Source of the DNA: Sulfuricurvum sp.
Lineage (GTDB): Bacteria > Campylobacterota > Campylobacteria > Campylobacterales > Sulfurimonadaceae
Direction: 5' to 3'
Length of the DNA stretch: 64,000 nt
Assembly (NCBI GenBank): GCA_030694265.1
Contig: JAUXYP010000001.1
Location: forward strand, 372,001 to 436,000
Shown: one piece after another, positions 46,518 to 56,006 of the stretch
Position numbering within the stretch: the stretch's first letter is position 1
How the letters are laid out: each line of letters begins with the position of its first letter
Program-made: the position numbers and the translations under genes
The notes under the pieces: generated by a model
What the model saw: the letters and a program-made list of their open reading frames with translations, nothing else
Databases searched by the model: none
What the model was told of the DNA's origin: nothing

Positions 46518-46712
46518 TTAAAAATCAAATCCGCCGGTTTCACCCTTGGACATACTCTCGTAAACGGTACGGACATACGCGGTGCGAATAGGGCATCCAA
46601 TGAGCGAAGGGCAATTTAAACAGCTTTCCAACGCCTTGGATGTTTGACACTCTTGGAGAGCCTTTTTGGCTTCTTCCAGCTTGGCTTCGTAAGGGTTATT
46701 AGTTTTGTCCAT
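46518..46712 (-). CDS. Cys-rich small protein, function unknown
   Basis: 64 residues from ATG 46712 (ATG 46718 also possible). A short helix is followed by [19 protein letters not shown], giving Cys22, 31, 34, 40 (C-x8-C-x2-C-x5-C), fit for one zinc or Fe-S cluster, then [13 protein letters not shown] and a GGFDF end. No named family recognised. It sits between fbp and metG and overlaps the fbp stop. I recall short Cys-motif genes beside metG in related genomes, but cannot check. Confidence 0.6.
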   Translation of the reverse strand: MDKTNNPYEAKLEEAKKALQECQTSKALESCLNCPSLIGCPIRTAYVRTVYESMSKGETGGFDF

Positions 46713-47541
46713 AAACATCCGCTACAACAGATATCTCATGATTGGAACCAAAGAAGCAGGGGCTCGTATCGTGTACGTGAGCCGTTACTTTATCCAGAAC
46801 TCTTTTTTGTCCGTCGATTGCTTTACCGCCGGCCAGTTCAAAAATAAATGCAAAAGGGAAGACTTCAAAAAGTTGGCGCAGTTTACCCTCAGGTTTATCC
46901 GATGCACCCGGATAGCTGAATAATCCGCCCCCTTTGAGGAGAATCTGATGTAAATCAGGAACCATTCCTCCCGAATAGCGCAAACGATAGCCGGTAGCAA
47001 AAAAGGAATCAATCATAGCTTTGTGATACGGTGCCCAGAACTGTTGTGTTCCACCCGGTGCCATGATTTTCCCTTTTTCATTTAGGTGAATTTCCTTGAC
47101 GTACTCGAACTCATCTGCTTGGAGTAAATATAGTTTGACTTTTCCCTCATAAGCAAATACGAGTTCAACACGTGGGCCATAAACGACATAGCAAGAGGCA
47201 ACGAGCTTAGAACCTGTAAATTCACCCTCATAGATACCAAAAATAGACCCAACGCTTAGATTGACGTCAACCAGGGAAGATCCATCAAGAGGGTCAAACG
47301 CGATGTAATAATGTCCAGCTTCATTGAGAAGCATCGGCAATTCTTTCTCTTCACTGGCAATGGTGTGGACGCTGCCAACTAGGCTCAGTTCTTCTTCGAT
47401 GATAAGATCGCTTTGGATGTCCAGCTGAAGCTGTGTTTCACCAGAACTGTTTTGTTCTTGGGAATAACCGATATCTTTGACATCAATAGCGTGTTTAATG
47501 CGAATAGCGCTACGCTCAATCGCTTCTAAAATTTGTTTCAT
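46699..47541 (-). CDS. fbp: Fructose-1,6-bisphosphatase, class 1
   Basis: Gluconeogenic enzyme releasing phosphate from fructose 1,6-bisphosphate. 280 residues. Metal/substrate motifs: [39 protein letters not shown] (DPxDGS), [24 protein letters not shown]. Slightly shorter than the 330-residue enterobacterial form. ATG overlaps the mobB stop by four bases. A gluconeogenic enzyme fits an organism relying on carbon fixation or organic acids. Confidence 0.95.
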   Translation of the reverse strand: MKQILEAIERSAIRIKHAIDVKDIGYSQEQNSSGETQLQLDIQSDLIIEEELSLVGSVHTIASEEKELPMLLNEAGHYYIAFDPLDGSSLVDVNLSVGSIFGIYEGEFTGSKLVASCYVVYGPRVELVFAYEGKVKLYLLQADEFEYVKEIHLNEKGKIMAPGGTQQFWAPYHKAMIDSFFATGYRLRYSGGMVPDLHQILLKGGGLFSYPGASDKPEGKLRQLFEVFPFAFIFELAGGKAIDGQKRVLDKVTAHVHDTSPCFFGSNHEISVVADVYGQN

Positions 47542-48044
47542 TCAATTACCTTTGCGTGTGTTAAAATCCAGTCAATAACTCTGTCAGGATCGTTAAGATC
47601 GAGTACGTCTACCGACGATGGAAGATGATAGTCTGTAATGGTGATCGTATGATCAATTGCTAATGCGTTCATGTACGGAAAATAGTCCTCATCAATCGTG
47701 TTACGAAAGATACTGATACGAGGAAGTGGGAGGTTTTTAAGACCTTCGACCAGCAGAATATCAAACTCACCAAACATCCCGATCATCTCATCAAGTTCTT
47801 TGTGCTGTTTTGAAAAATAGGTCGTACGCGTAGGGGAAGTGACGATTACTTCAGCACCTGTATCACTGAACTTATAACTGTCTTTACCCGGAACGTCAAA
47901 GGTTGCTTTGTCTTTGGGGTCATTTTTGATAATGGCAACCTTCAACCCAAGCTCATGAATCATTTTGCGTGCCACTTTGAGAATCAGGGTTGTTTTACCA
48001 CTGTTTGAGGGACCTGTAAATGCGACTGCTAAACGTTTTTTCAA
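47538..48044 (-). CDS. mobB: Molybdopterin-guanine dinucleotide biosynthesis protein B
   Basis: 168-residue P-loop GTPase helping attach GMP to molybdopterin. Motifs: [20 protein letters not shown] (Walker A) and [19 protein letters not shown]. Start is TTG 48044, seven bases after GAGG. TATAAT on the minus strand at 48073-48078 is the likely -10 box. It heads the run mobB-fbp-Cys-rich-metG-MurF-like. Supports molybdoenzymes such as nitrate or polysulfide reductase elsewhere. Confidence 0.92.
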   Translation of the reverse strand: MKKRLAVAFTGPSNSGKTTLILKVARKMIHELGLKVAIIKNDPKDKATFDVPGKDSYKFSDTGAEVIVTSPTRTTYFSKQHKELDEMIGMFGEFDILLVEGLKNLPLPRISIFRNTIDEDYFPYMNALAIDHTITITDYHLPSSVDVLDLNDPDRVIDWILTHAKVIE

Positions 48045-48072
48045 AAAGTGCCTCGTGACTTAAATATGTCAT

Positions 48073-48078
48073 ATTATA
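48073..48078 (-). promoter_or_regulatory. -10 box of the mobB-fbp-metG operon
   Basis: Minus-strand AGTTGACTATAATATG holds a perfect TATAAT about 29 bases before the TTG start of mobB. Confidence 0.5.
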
Positions 48079-48137
48079 GTCAACTATCATTGAAATTTCG
48101 TTAAGATAGTGAACATGAACCTAAATAAAGGATACCT

Positions 48138-48701
48138 ATGCGATTTTCTATGCTTTCGCTTATTGCACTTTTAACCATGAGCGGATGTGCCGATAAAGGA
48201 GCTTTTGATCTTTTTAAGATGGATGAAGCCCATGAACGTTCTGTTGAACAGTTGCGGACAGGGAGTATTGTCCTCTCACTGGAAACAAAAGCGATTATTT
48301 CTGCCATTTATTTAAACCCTGTTTATCCAGAACAATATAAGGATGGTGAGTATTTTATTGCCGCTATTTATTTTGAAAACGATATGAGAAGTGTTAAGAA
48401 AAGAGATATTCATGATATCGGGTATCGTCTTACGCTTAATGAACCTAAAATTAAGGTGTCTGATAATAACCAGTCTATAAAGATTGAAGCAAAAGAGATT
48501 AAACCAGCAGGCTATTATGAACCAATTACGATGGAAGAGCTTGGAGAAAAAGATCTTAGACGGAACCTCATACCGGTTCGTAATACATGGAACCGGTTCT
48601 ATTTGATCCGTTTTAAGAATTTTAGTGAGGGAGTTTTAACGCTTGGGCTCGAAAATAATCAGACTGGTTCGGTTGTATTAAATTATCAAAAAGGGAAGTG
48701 A
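48138..48701 (+). CDS. Lipoprotein, function unknown
   Basis: 187 residues with lipobox LLTMSGCADKG (Cys about 17). The mature part is beta-rich with no recognised domain. Its last 80 bases run antisense to the end of the lytic transglycosylase gene. ATG 48138 has AAAGGA upstream. Divergent from mobB with 93 bases between. Location (inner or outer membrane) cannot be told; Ala-Asp after the Cys would favour inner-membrane retention under the E. coli +2 rule, which may not hold here. Confidence 0.7.
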   Translation: MRFSMLSLIALLTMSGCADKGAFDLFKMDEAHERSVEQLRTGSIVLSLETKAIISAIYLNPVYPEQYKDGEYFIAAIYFENDMRSVKKRDIHDIGYRLTLNEPKIKVSDNNQSIKIEAKEIKPAGYYEPITMEELGEKDLRRNLIPVRNTWNRFYLIRFKNFSEGVLTLGLENNQTGSVVLNYQKGK

Positions 48702-50259
48702 TTTTCACTTCTTCTCCCAATATCTTTTTATAGATGACATAGTTGGCAAGTACTCGTTTTCCGTACTCTCTGTTTTCATCATTTGCCATGAGCTCCATAC
48801 TCAAATAGGGCTCATATTCCCCCGGTAAAAATCGTTCTCCATCCATCAAAAGCCGTTTTGTTGATCCCAGTCCCGCATTATATCCGTACGCTATCAACGT
48901 AGGGTTATACAGTTTATCTTCTAGATGTTTTAAATGAGAAATCGCATAGGCGATGCTGTATTGCGGCTGTAACATATCAAAATAAGTGGTTGGTTTGAGC
49001 GGATGGACTTTACTGATGGTATCCACATTAAACGGCATGATTTGCATCAATCCAAGGGCAAAGGAACGTGAAATTAATCCAGGGATAAATCGGGTCTCTT
49101 GACGCATAAGGGCATACATGAGCGCTTTTTTATCGGTACTTATAGAAGTCATATATTGATCATATGCCATCGTAAAATTATGGATATACGGCTCGTAGGT
49201 TCGTTCGAGGACGTATCCCTGAATAGCCATAGACTCATTCCCATCACAGCGGTCGATAAGCTCGGCAATGGTGTCAGGTTTAGAGGCCATGATTTCTTGG
49301 GAAAAGCTTCTCCATTCAAAAGGGTCAATTCCTTTGACACTGTTCGTGTTCTCGATGGTTGGTAAGGTCGTAAAATAATTTTCGGTTGGAAGGTTGAGCA
49401 GTTCTCTCGAATACAGAACATACATGTTGATGTCTAGACTCTCTGAGAGTTCTTTGAGATAATTTTCATCTTTGGTGATTTGATACATCCAAAAAAGAGT
49501 TTTATCCTTATCAATGGTGGAATAGTAATGTGATCGTGCTTCTTTTAGGTGATCTAAGGCAATGTTGAGTTTACCGTATTTAATCGAATTCATGGCCAAA
49601 AAGAAATGGGTTTGCGGATCAAATTTTCCACCCGTAACATCCGATAAAGATTGTTGTAACTGATCCATTTTTGGATCAGTTACGGATAAATATACGATGG
49701 AGCCAAAAGAAGGTAAAGCTGATAAAGCACTAAGAATGTCAGGGGTCAAAGGATGATTGAAATGTTCATAGCGATACATTGCCCCTGCGAGACGAAAGAG
49801 GGTAGTTTCGTTGGTTAGATTATCCGGTGAGGTATAAAAGTTTTCTTGATTCATGGCTCGAAGCCATTGAATATTGCCAAATTTATTATTAAGGCGTACG
49901 GCTATGGCCTCACGCTCCTCACTCTTGAGTGCTGAAGCTTTACTAGGGGTGAGTGCGAGCATTAAACAGTCGTCTTGTTCAATGATAGGGAGATTACAGG
50001 CAGGTTCACGCATACAGTTGACCGTGTATTTAATCTCTGCTTCGTCGGTTTTTGCGGCGTAATCAAAGAGAAATCTTTCATTGACATTTTCAACTTGATA
50101 AAATGCATCACTGGCTTGGGATGCATTAATGTCTTGATGTAAATATTGCCAAACTAAAAAATTCTTTTGACGCGATGCGGGTTTGTCATTAATATCGTCT
50201 AATGAAATGCTCCAAGCATTGGAGAGAAGAAATAGGGATAAAAGAAAAGAGTGTTTCAT
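48622..50259 (-). CDS. slt: Soluble lytic murein transglycosylase (Slt70-like)
   Basis: 545 residues with a signal peptide (MKHSFLLSLFLLSNAWS). A long alpha-helical superhelix (about 60-370) is followed by the SLT domain (about 375-520), with the catalytic glutamate in ALMRQETRFIPGLISRS, FALGLMQIMPFN, and YGYNAGLGSTKRLL. Periplasmic cell-wall trimming. ATG overlaps the yggT stop by four bases. The last 26 codons lie on the opposite strand of the lipoprotein gene, an unusually long convergent overlap. Confidence 0.93.
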   Translation of the reverse strand: MKHSFLLSLFLLSNAWSISLDDINDKPASRQKNFLVWQYLHQDINASQASDAFYQVENVNERFLFDYAAKTDEAEIKYTVNCMREPACNLPIIEQDDCLMLALTPSKASALKSEEREAIAVRLNNKFGNIQWLRAMNQENFYTSPDNLTNETTLFRLAGAMYRYEHFNHPLTPDILSALSALPSFGSIVYLSVTDPKMDQLQQSLSDVTGGKFDPQTHFFLAMNSIKYGKLNIALDHLKEARSHYYSTIDKDKTLFWMYQITKDENYLKELSESLDINMYVLYSRELLNLPTENYFTTLPTIENTNSVKGIDPFEWRSFSQEIMASKPDTIAELIDRCDGNESMAIQGYVLERTYEPYIHNFTMAYDQYMTSISTDKKALMYALMRQETRFIPGLISRSFALGLMQIMPFNVDTISKVHPLKPTTYFDMLQPQYSIAYAISHLKHLEDKLYNPTLIAYGYNAGLGSTKRLLMDGERFLPGEYEPYLSMELMANDENREYGKRVLANYVIYKKILGEEVKITSLFDNLIQPNQSDYFRAQALKLPH

Positions 50260-50549
50260 GATAGTATCATGCTATTTATAATATTAACCAATATTACATC
50301 GATAACTTGGAGCAGGATAATGATAATCAAAGGGGCAAGATCCAATCCGTTGAAAACCGTCGGCATCATCCGTCTAACCAAACGATAAGCAGGTTCTGTC
50401 AGACGATAAATTATTTGAACAATCGGATTATAAGGATCAGGACGAATCCATGTCAACAAGGAGCCAATAATCACTATCCAAATATAAATAGTAAGCAATG
50501 AATGTACAATACCGCCAAGGCCATTTACTATTCCGTCAATCGGGTTCAT
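50256..50549 (-). CDS. YggT family membrane protein
   Basis: 97 residues with two hydrophobic helices and the YggT centre SLLTWIRPDPYNPIVQIIYRLTEPAYRLVRR. Members are linked to osmotic tolerance and cell division or photosystem assembly in other groups; the molecular task is not settled. Overlaps gltX and slt by four bases on either side, so the three are translationally coupled. Confidence 0.88.
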   Translation of the reverse strand: MNPIDGIVNGLGGIVHSLLTIYIWIVIIGSLLTWIRPDPYNPIVQIIYRLTEPAYRLVRRMMPTVFNGLDLAPLIIIILLQVIDVILVNIINSMILS

Positions 50550-51844
50550 TTCACTACCTCTTTTAAATAATTTTTTAGATGCTCGTACAGATCACCCATT
50601 TCAGGACCATGTTCGCAGCCGCCAATGAGTATACGCAACGGCTTAAAGAGATTTTTACCCTTGAACCCACTGTGTTGTATCAAATAGGCTTTATACGATT
50701 CGTAATCATCATAATGGGGTGCTTTGAGTGTTAAGTCGCGTAAAATATCAAACCCTTCTTTATATTCGTCCGGGACGGTTTTTGGAGAGAAAATGGCACT
50801 GATTTTTGCACGGAGTTCTTTGAGTGTTCCTGCTTCATCTAAAAAGAGTTTTGCTAATCGCCCAATCTCTTCATCGGCAAATCCAACGTAGCGGGAGAGT
50901 TCCTTCGGATCCATCATTCGAAGATGTTCACGATTGATAAACTTGAGCTTATCGATGTCAAAATGGGCAGGGGATTTTGAAATAGTGCCCAGATCAAACC
51001 ATGAGATGGCATTTTGAAGGGTAAAAATTTCATTGGGTGTTTTGTTGCCGATTAAAATCAAATAATTCATAATGGCTTCCGGTATATAGCCCTCTTCAAG
51101 AAGCCATTTTACACTGGAAGCATCATCACGCTTCGACATTTTTTTACCCTCATTATTGAGAATGATCGGTAAGTGGGCATACTCGATTTTCTTATCGTAG
51201 CCCAGTGCTTGATGAATGGCGATTTGTTTGGGGGTATTGCTAAAATGGTCTTCACCACGGATAATAAGGGAAACATCACTGAGCATGTCATCCACAGCAC
51301 ACGCAAAATTGTAGGTTGGGTACTTATCGGTGCGCATGATGATAAAGCTGTCAATGTCATCAGGGGCGAAGGAAGACTCTCCCTTAATAATGTCATGTAC
51401 GCTGATACTGTGAGATGGCTTTTTAATGCGAATGGTAAATGGGGCCATATTGTCGATCACTTCTTCGGCATGAAGATTTTCACATGTCCCATCATAACGA
51501 TACGCTGTTTTTGCTTCTTTTGCAGCATCGCGTTTTGCATCAAGGGTATCAGGAGTACAAAAACAGCTAAACGCTTTTTTATCGTGTAAAAGCTGAAGCG
51601 CCATAGCACGATGAAATTTTAAATTATTACTTTGAAGTTGGTACTCTTCGTGTTCAATTCCAAAAAGAGCCAAGAGTTCTAAAATTTCAGTCTCTTTTCC
51701 TTCGATATTGCGTTCTTTATCGGTATCCTCAATGCGCAGTAATAGGGGCTCATTTCGTTTTTTGGACATAATATGGTTAAATAAAGCGACTCGAAGATTG
51801 CCAATGTGCATATCTCCTGTCGGGCTTGGGGCAAAGCGAAGCAT
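50546..51844 (-). CDS. gltX: Glutamyl-tRNA synthetase, second epsilon type
   Basis: 432 residues, class I. The HIGH motif appears as HIGN (RFAPSPTGDMHIGNLRVALF), KMSKS as EGKKMSKRDDASS. A Cys/His site near residue 95-125 is reduced. The DMHIGN type is, as I recall, GluRS2 of Helicobacter, which charges tRNA-Gln with Glu for GatCAB to amidate, while a second GluRS serves tRNA-Glu. If so here, another gltX should exist elsewhere. First gene of gltX-yggT-slt. Confidence 0.88.
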   Translation of the reverse strand: MLRFAPSPTGDMHIGNLRVALFNHIMSKKRNEPLLLRIEDTDKERNIEGKETEILELLALFGIEHEEYQLQSNNLKFHRAMALQLLHDKKAFSCFCTPDTLDAKRDAAKEAKTAYRYDGTCENLHAEEVIDNMAPFTIRIKKPSHSISVHDIIKGESSFAPDDIDSFIIMRTDKYPTYNFACAVDDMLSDVSLIIRGEDHFSNTPKQIAIHQALGYDKKIEYAHLPIILNNEGKKMSKRDDASSVKWLLEEGYIPEAIMNYLILIGNKTPNEIFTLQNAISWFDLGTISKSPAHFDIDKLKFINREHLRMMDPKELSRYVGFADEEIGRLAKLFLDEAGTLKELRAKISAIFSPKTVPDEYKEGFDILRDLTLKAPHYDDYESYKAYLIQHSGFKGKNLFKPLRILIGGCEHGPEMGDLYEHLKNYLKEVVK

Positions 51845-51938
51845 TATAATTCCTATAAATATTTTTGAAATTTTACCCTAATGCGCATTTATATACGCAT
51901 TTTTAGCAAATTTTGTGTGAGAGTACTGCAAGAACACG

Positions 51939-51944
51939 CTACAA
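51939..51944 (+). promoter_or_regulatory. Candidate -10 box of the PilZ protein gene
   Basis: CACGCTACAATTAAG contains TACAAT 34 bases before ATG 51978. The gap is shared with the divergent gltX, whose own box is probably TAAAAT near 51879. Confidence 0.4.
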
Positions 51945-51977
51945 TTAAGCAATTATTTTACAATAAAGAGTTTTTAT

Positions 51978-53843
51978 ATGCCAATGGAGAAAATTAGTAA
52001 ATATACCAAATTTTTTGACCTATTGGTTATTGGCGATGAAGAGAACAGCGGTATTGTTTGCGATGCAGGGTTAGAGTATTTTCGCTCTATGCGTCGTATA
52101 GACTTTTCTAAGATAATCTCTGAACCTTTGTCGTGTCATATTCTTATTGTTAACGGATCTTTACCAAATATATCCTCATCCAATACACGTACATTGGCTG
52201 GGAAGATACAGAATCTTGACACGTTTATACTCTCTGATGAAGTAAATATGGCTTTGTATAAAGAGGCACTGAATTTTAGAGCAGGGTATGTGGGACAATA
52301 CATTGCAAATGAGCAAGAATTTGCGACAATGCTGCTTACGATGCTGCCTAGTATTATTAAAAGACATAACGAATCGCTGGTGGCATTAAATTACAAACAG
52401 GTTGTGGATAACACATCGCATATGTATTGGATTTATCGTGGAAATAAAGGAATGTTTGCGAATGAAGCATTCAAACAATTTTATGGTGTTTCGGCGCTAA
52501 GTACATTTGATACCTCTGATTCAGCAGATTTTTTAAGACAAGTAACAACACCCGAAATAGGTGAACTGATAAATCATAAAAAAATTACCGAATCGTTTTT
52601 ACTGGATTCTCATAAAATCAACGATTCTGAAACATTAATCGAGATGAGTCCCATAGGCGGAGCATTTAAAAAATCAGAAAAACTATTTCTTAATCGGATC
52701 AATTTCATTGAAATTCTCAAAGACGCCTTTGTAATACATAAGTCAGAGAGCGAGCCAATTCCTGTCATTATAATTATGATTGAAAATGAAGTGAAAATCA
52801 TTGAAGAATTTGGCGAAGATGTATACAATGAAATATGTAAAAAAATATTTGAAATGGCTAAAAAACATTTCAATGCTATGGCTAATATCGCTCTTTGGCA
52901 TAAGGATGTTTTCACTATTATCGATGAGGGAGTTTCCATCGATGAACTCAAGGAATGTTTGGAACGACTGCATGAAAATGTGGCCGCACAAGTTTCCGTA
53001 AACGGAGCAATTCCCATCCTGGATTCTTTTGTTATTGATATGTCTAAGTTAGAATTAAATAAAGCAATTAGTATTATTGACCATATTAATCAAAGAGAGC
53101 TGTTATTGAGTGATTTATCTCATTTGGTCTATCATGAAGTCTCTTTTGATGATAAATCTCTGGATATGAAAGATCAGGCTTTGCATTATCTTGAAAAGCT
53201 CTTTTTATCCAAATCACAAGTGAAGTTACTCAACTTTTATAAGGGGATACGCATTAATACCATAGGGCAAATTATTAAAATTGCCGATGGCATGGTGTAC
53301 ATGGCGATTGAAAAAATCCAAGGATACGCAATGCAGATTGAAAAAAGTATCGTGATTCAAGGGACAAATCTTCCCTTTGACATAGTGGCAGAAATTAAGA
53401 TTGTGGATATAGGGAGAAAAATAGCAATATTTCGTAACTTTGTACCCCTAAAAGCATCTGCAAACAGTCGTCAACATATCCGTATTCAAAGCGACCATCG
53501 GATGCATCTAACGATTACTGCTCTTAAAAATGTTATTTCTGCTTCAATATTGGATATTTCTATTAAATCCATTGCCTGCCGAGTCAACAATGCTAAGGGG
53601 ATACCTCCTTTAGGGACGATGGTGACATTGCATTTTCATCTTCCATCAAAACGTTCAGATGAAGGTGTTGTGAGTATGATTGTTACGGGTACAGTAGAGT
53701 TTATAAAAGATATGGAAGAGTATACAAAAGTGGTTGTTCTCCTCGATTTGGAAGAACCGTATGAGAGCTTTTTGATCGAGTACCTTTATTCCCGACAGCA
53801 AGAACTTATCAGTGAGATTAAATCAATCGTCAGCAAGTTATAA
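51978..53843 (+). CDS. Large PilZ-domain protein with PAS-like and degenerate GGDEF-like regions
   Basis: 621 residues, no membrane span. The N-terminal 130 residues look like a receiver-type alpha/beta fold without a clear phospho-Asp; a PAS-like part follows (about 145-210, SHMYWIYRGNKGMFANEAFKQFY). Residues about 235-370 resemble a GGDEF cyclase fold lacking the GG(D/E)EF signature. The C-terminal region (about 500-615) is PilZ-like, with RQHIR (RxxxR) and DISIKSIAC in the second-motif position where the usual glycine is replaced. Likely a c-di-GMP or degenerate effector for motility or surface behaviour. Monocistronic. Confidence 0.65.
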   Translation: MPMEKISKYTKFFDLLVIGDEENSGIVCDAGLEYFRSMRRIDFSKIISEPLSCHILIVNGSLPNISSSNTRTLAGKIQNLDTFILSDEVNMALYKEALNFRAGYVGQYIANEQEFATMLLTMLPSIIKRHNESLVALNYKQVVDNTSHMYWIYRGNKGMFANEAFKQFYGVSALSTFDTSDSADFLRQVTTPEIGELINHKKITESFLLDSHKINDSETLIEMSPIGGAFKKSEKLFLNRINFIEILKDAFVIHKSESEPIPVIIIMIENEVKIIEEFGEDVYNEICKKIFEMAKKHFNAMANIALWHKDVFTIIDEGVSIDELKECLERLHENVAAQVSVNGAIPILDSFVIDMSKLELNKAISIIDHINQRELLLSDLSHLVYHEVSFDDKSLDMKDQALHYLEKLFLSKSQVKLLNFYKGIRINTIGQIIKIADGMVYMAIEKIQGYAMQIEKSIVIQGTNLPFDIVAEIKIVDIGRKIAIFRNFVPLKASANSRQHIRIQSDHRMHLTITALKNVISASILDISIKSIACRVNNAKGIPPLGTMVTLHFHLPSKRSDEGVVSMIVTGTVEFIKDMEEYTKVVVLLDLEEPYESFLIEYLYSRQQELISEIKSIVSKL

Positions 53844-53848
53844 AGAGT

Positions 53849-55018
53849 CTAATTCTCTCTTGATAAAAAGCGTTTACGCATCCCAAATAAAATTCCTGCT
53901 AACACTATTGCCATACTCGATGCAATCATAAAAGGAAGTTCGCTGCCAAATCTGTCCCACAGCCATCCGCTAACGGCTAACGACGTAAGTGTAGCGACAC
54001 CGATAGCGGTGTAATAGACGCCATAAGCCGTTGCTTTTAAATCATGAGGAGCTGTATCGGAGATGATGGCTTTTGCCAATGCATTGAATCCTCCGGCAAA
54101 AAAACCGTAAATTCCAAATCCCAGCCATGCACCCCAAATCGTCCCTGACGCCATCGCCATTGCCCCTAGTCCAAATGCCATGTAAACACATGCCAAAAGA
54201 GTCGGTTTACCCCATATATCCGAAAGTTTTCCGATAGGAATGGCAAAAAATGCCTGTGTGAGGTTGTAGAGGGCATAGGCGAGGGGAATCATGGCTAAAG
54301 CCAATCCATTATCACCTGCTTTGAGAATCATAAACGAATAATTCATAGCAAAAAGACTGAAGAGACTTTGAAAAGCGACCAGCCAGTAAAAAGGTGTACT
54401 CAAAGCGCTTGGGCGAAAACGACGCTCAGGCACTGGGGTGAAGGGGACATCCGTGACTAAGAAGATGAGGATGGTCATGGCAATAAGTCCGGGAATAAGG
54501 CTTAGGGCAAAAACAGTTCGAAAAGAGCTTTCGCTCTCACCCAAGATCCATAAGAGGGCAAATGTAGCGAGTGAGCCTGTCAAGGCACCCGCACCGTCCA
54601 TCATTTTGTGGAAACCAAAGACGTAGCCACTGGATTCTTTGGGCGTTGAGGCACTGATGAGAGCATCACGGGGAGCGACGCGTATCCCTTTTGCTATACG
54701 ATCACCGATACGGATGATTGCTATCATTCCAGCTGTTTGCGCGAAGAAGGCCAGAGGTTTGATGAGGTTTGAGAGTCCGTATCCTAAAACAGTCAACCCT
54801 TTACGCTTGCCCAGTCGGTCGGAGTAAAAGCCTGAGAGTGCGATGAGTAAAGCAACTCCCAATTCGGCGGTTCCCTCAATCAAGCCGATCTCCCCTTTGG
54901 TTGCATGTAAAAAACGCTCTAAAAAAATAGGGAGTAACGGTAAAATCATTTCAGTCGAAAAATCGGTAAAAAAACTGTTTGCCCCTAAGGCAACAATGTT
55001 TTTATTCAGCGTGGCCAT
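53849..55018 (-). CDS. MFS transporter
   Basis: About 389 residues with 12 hydrophobic helices from ATG 55018; a longer frame to 55039 is less likely. The loop 2-3 motif appears as GFYSDRLGKRKGL, and SDIWGKPTLL repeats it in the second half. FTDFSTEMILPLLPIFL is typical of a Campylobacterota/Deltaproteobacteria group of exporters. Substrate unknown. The start lies inside the end of the CDF gene (17-base overlap), so it belongs to the same minus-strand run as the arsenic genes. Confidence 0.82.
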   Translation of the reverse strand: MATLNKNIVALGANSFFTDFSTEMILPLLPIFLERFLHATKGEIGLIEGTAELGVALLIALSGFYSDRLGKRKGLTVLGYGLSNLIKPLAFFAQTAGMIAIIRIGDRIAKGIRVAPRDALISASTPKESSGYVFGFHKMMDGAGALTGSLATFALLWILGESESSFRTVFALSLIPGLIAMTILIFLVTDVPFTPVPERRFRPSALSTPFYWLVAFQSLFSLFAMNYSFMILKAGDNGLALAMIPLAYALYNLTQAFFAIPIGKLSDIWGKPTLLACVYMAFGLGAMAMASGTIWGAWLGFGIYGFFAGGFNALAKAIISDTAPHDLKATAYGVYYTAIGVATLTSLAVSGWLWDRFGSELPFMIASSMAIVLAGILFGMRKRFLSREN

Positions 55019-55970
55019 GATTGTGTTCCGTATGGCCATTGCAATGGGTCATATTTTCTCCGGCATATTTTTGTGTTTCGGGCTGAAGGAGGATATGGGT
55101 CGCTCCGGCGTGAGAGAGATCATGACGAAGTTCCTCGATTATCTGTTCTACCTCGGCAAGACTAAGTGTTTCCTCTAGTACGATGTGTGCCGAAAAATAG
55201 TATTCACGGCTGGAGGGGCGTATAAGATGGACATCATGTATTTCCAGAACTAATGGATTTTTCATAATGATGTCTGAAAATTTAGCGAGTTTTTTTGGAT
55301 CAGAGCGATCCATGAGGCTCGAAAATGATTGGGATATCAGTTTACCGCTGGCAATCAAAATCACTGCTGCAAACACAAGCGATAAAACCGAATCGATCCA
55401 CGGTATTCCCCACAGGATCATTGCCCCGCCACCTAGAACAACGGCGAGAGAGAGGATCGCGTCGGATGCCATGTGCCAAAAAGCGGCGCGGACGTTGAGA
55501 TCATACTCTATTTCTTCACCCTCGTCATCGTGTGTATGCACATGGTCGTGTCCGCCCAAGATCACAGCGCTTGCCGTATTAACGACCAGTGCAATACCTG
55601 CCGTAATCATTGTTAGCCATCCGTTGACAGGTAAAGGGTGCAGTAGACGATCCACCGCTTCAACTGCAACCCAAATCATCAAGAGGGACAAAAAACCTGC
55701 GTTGATGAATGTCGCCATCATTTCAGAACGGACGTATCCATAGGTCATTGTAGGTGTAGCGGGACGTGCTCCAAGACCCAAAGCGATAGCAGTAACCGTC
55801 AGTGCGAGAACATCGCTTAGGTTGTGCCACGCATCAGAGAGTAGGGCAAGTGAGCCGCTGATAACTCCGACGGTGCTTTCGATGATAACGATAATAATAT
55901 TAAGTAGTATGACAAAAGCGACACGGCGTTGATCGGAAGTGAGGTTTTTAATTAGTGAGAAAATGCGCAT
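55002..55970 (-). CDS. Cation diffusion facilitator (metal/proton antiporter)
   Basis: 322 residues, six helices. The transport site motifs are LLSDAWHNLSDVL (D-x3-D) in helix 2 and HMASDAILSLAVV (H-x3-D) in helix 5, the zinc type. A His/Asp-rich loop (GGHDHVHTHDDEGEE) and a His-rich C-terminus (HCNGHTEHNHGHAE) should bind metal. Exports zinc, cadmium or similar ions. It lies 36 bases after the rhodanese gene in the arsenic cluster. Confidence 0.92.
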   Translation of the reverse strand: MRIFSLIKNLTSDQRRVAFVILLNIIIVIIESTVGVISGSLALLSDAWHNLSDVLALTVTAIALGLGARPATPTMTYGYVRSEMMATFINAGFLSLLMIWVAVEAVDRLLHPLPVNGWLTMITAGIALVVNTASAVILGGHDHVHTHDDEGEEIEYDLNVRAAFWHMASDAILSLAVVLGGGAMILWGIPWIDSVLSLVFAAVILIASGKLISQSFSSLMDRSDPKKLAKFSDIIMKNPLVLEIHDVHLIRPSSREYYFSAHIVLEETLSLAEVEQIIEELRHDLSHAGATHILLQPETQKYAGENMTHCNGHTEHNHGHAE

Positions 55971-56006
55971 AATGTTTCTTTGTAAAATATTTTTATTATA
56001 GCAAAG

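Noticed and set aside
55267-55743. 158-codon open frame antisense to the CDF transporter
   Set aside because: Inside a clear transporter gene; Ser/Thr/Pro-rich shadow translation without start signals.
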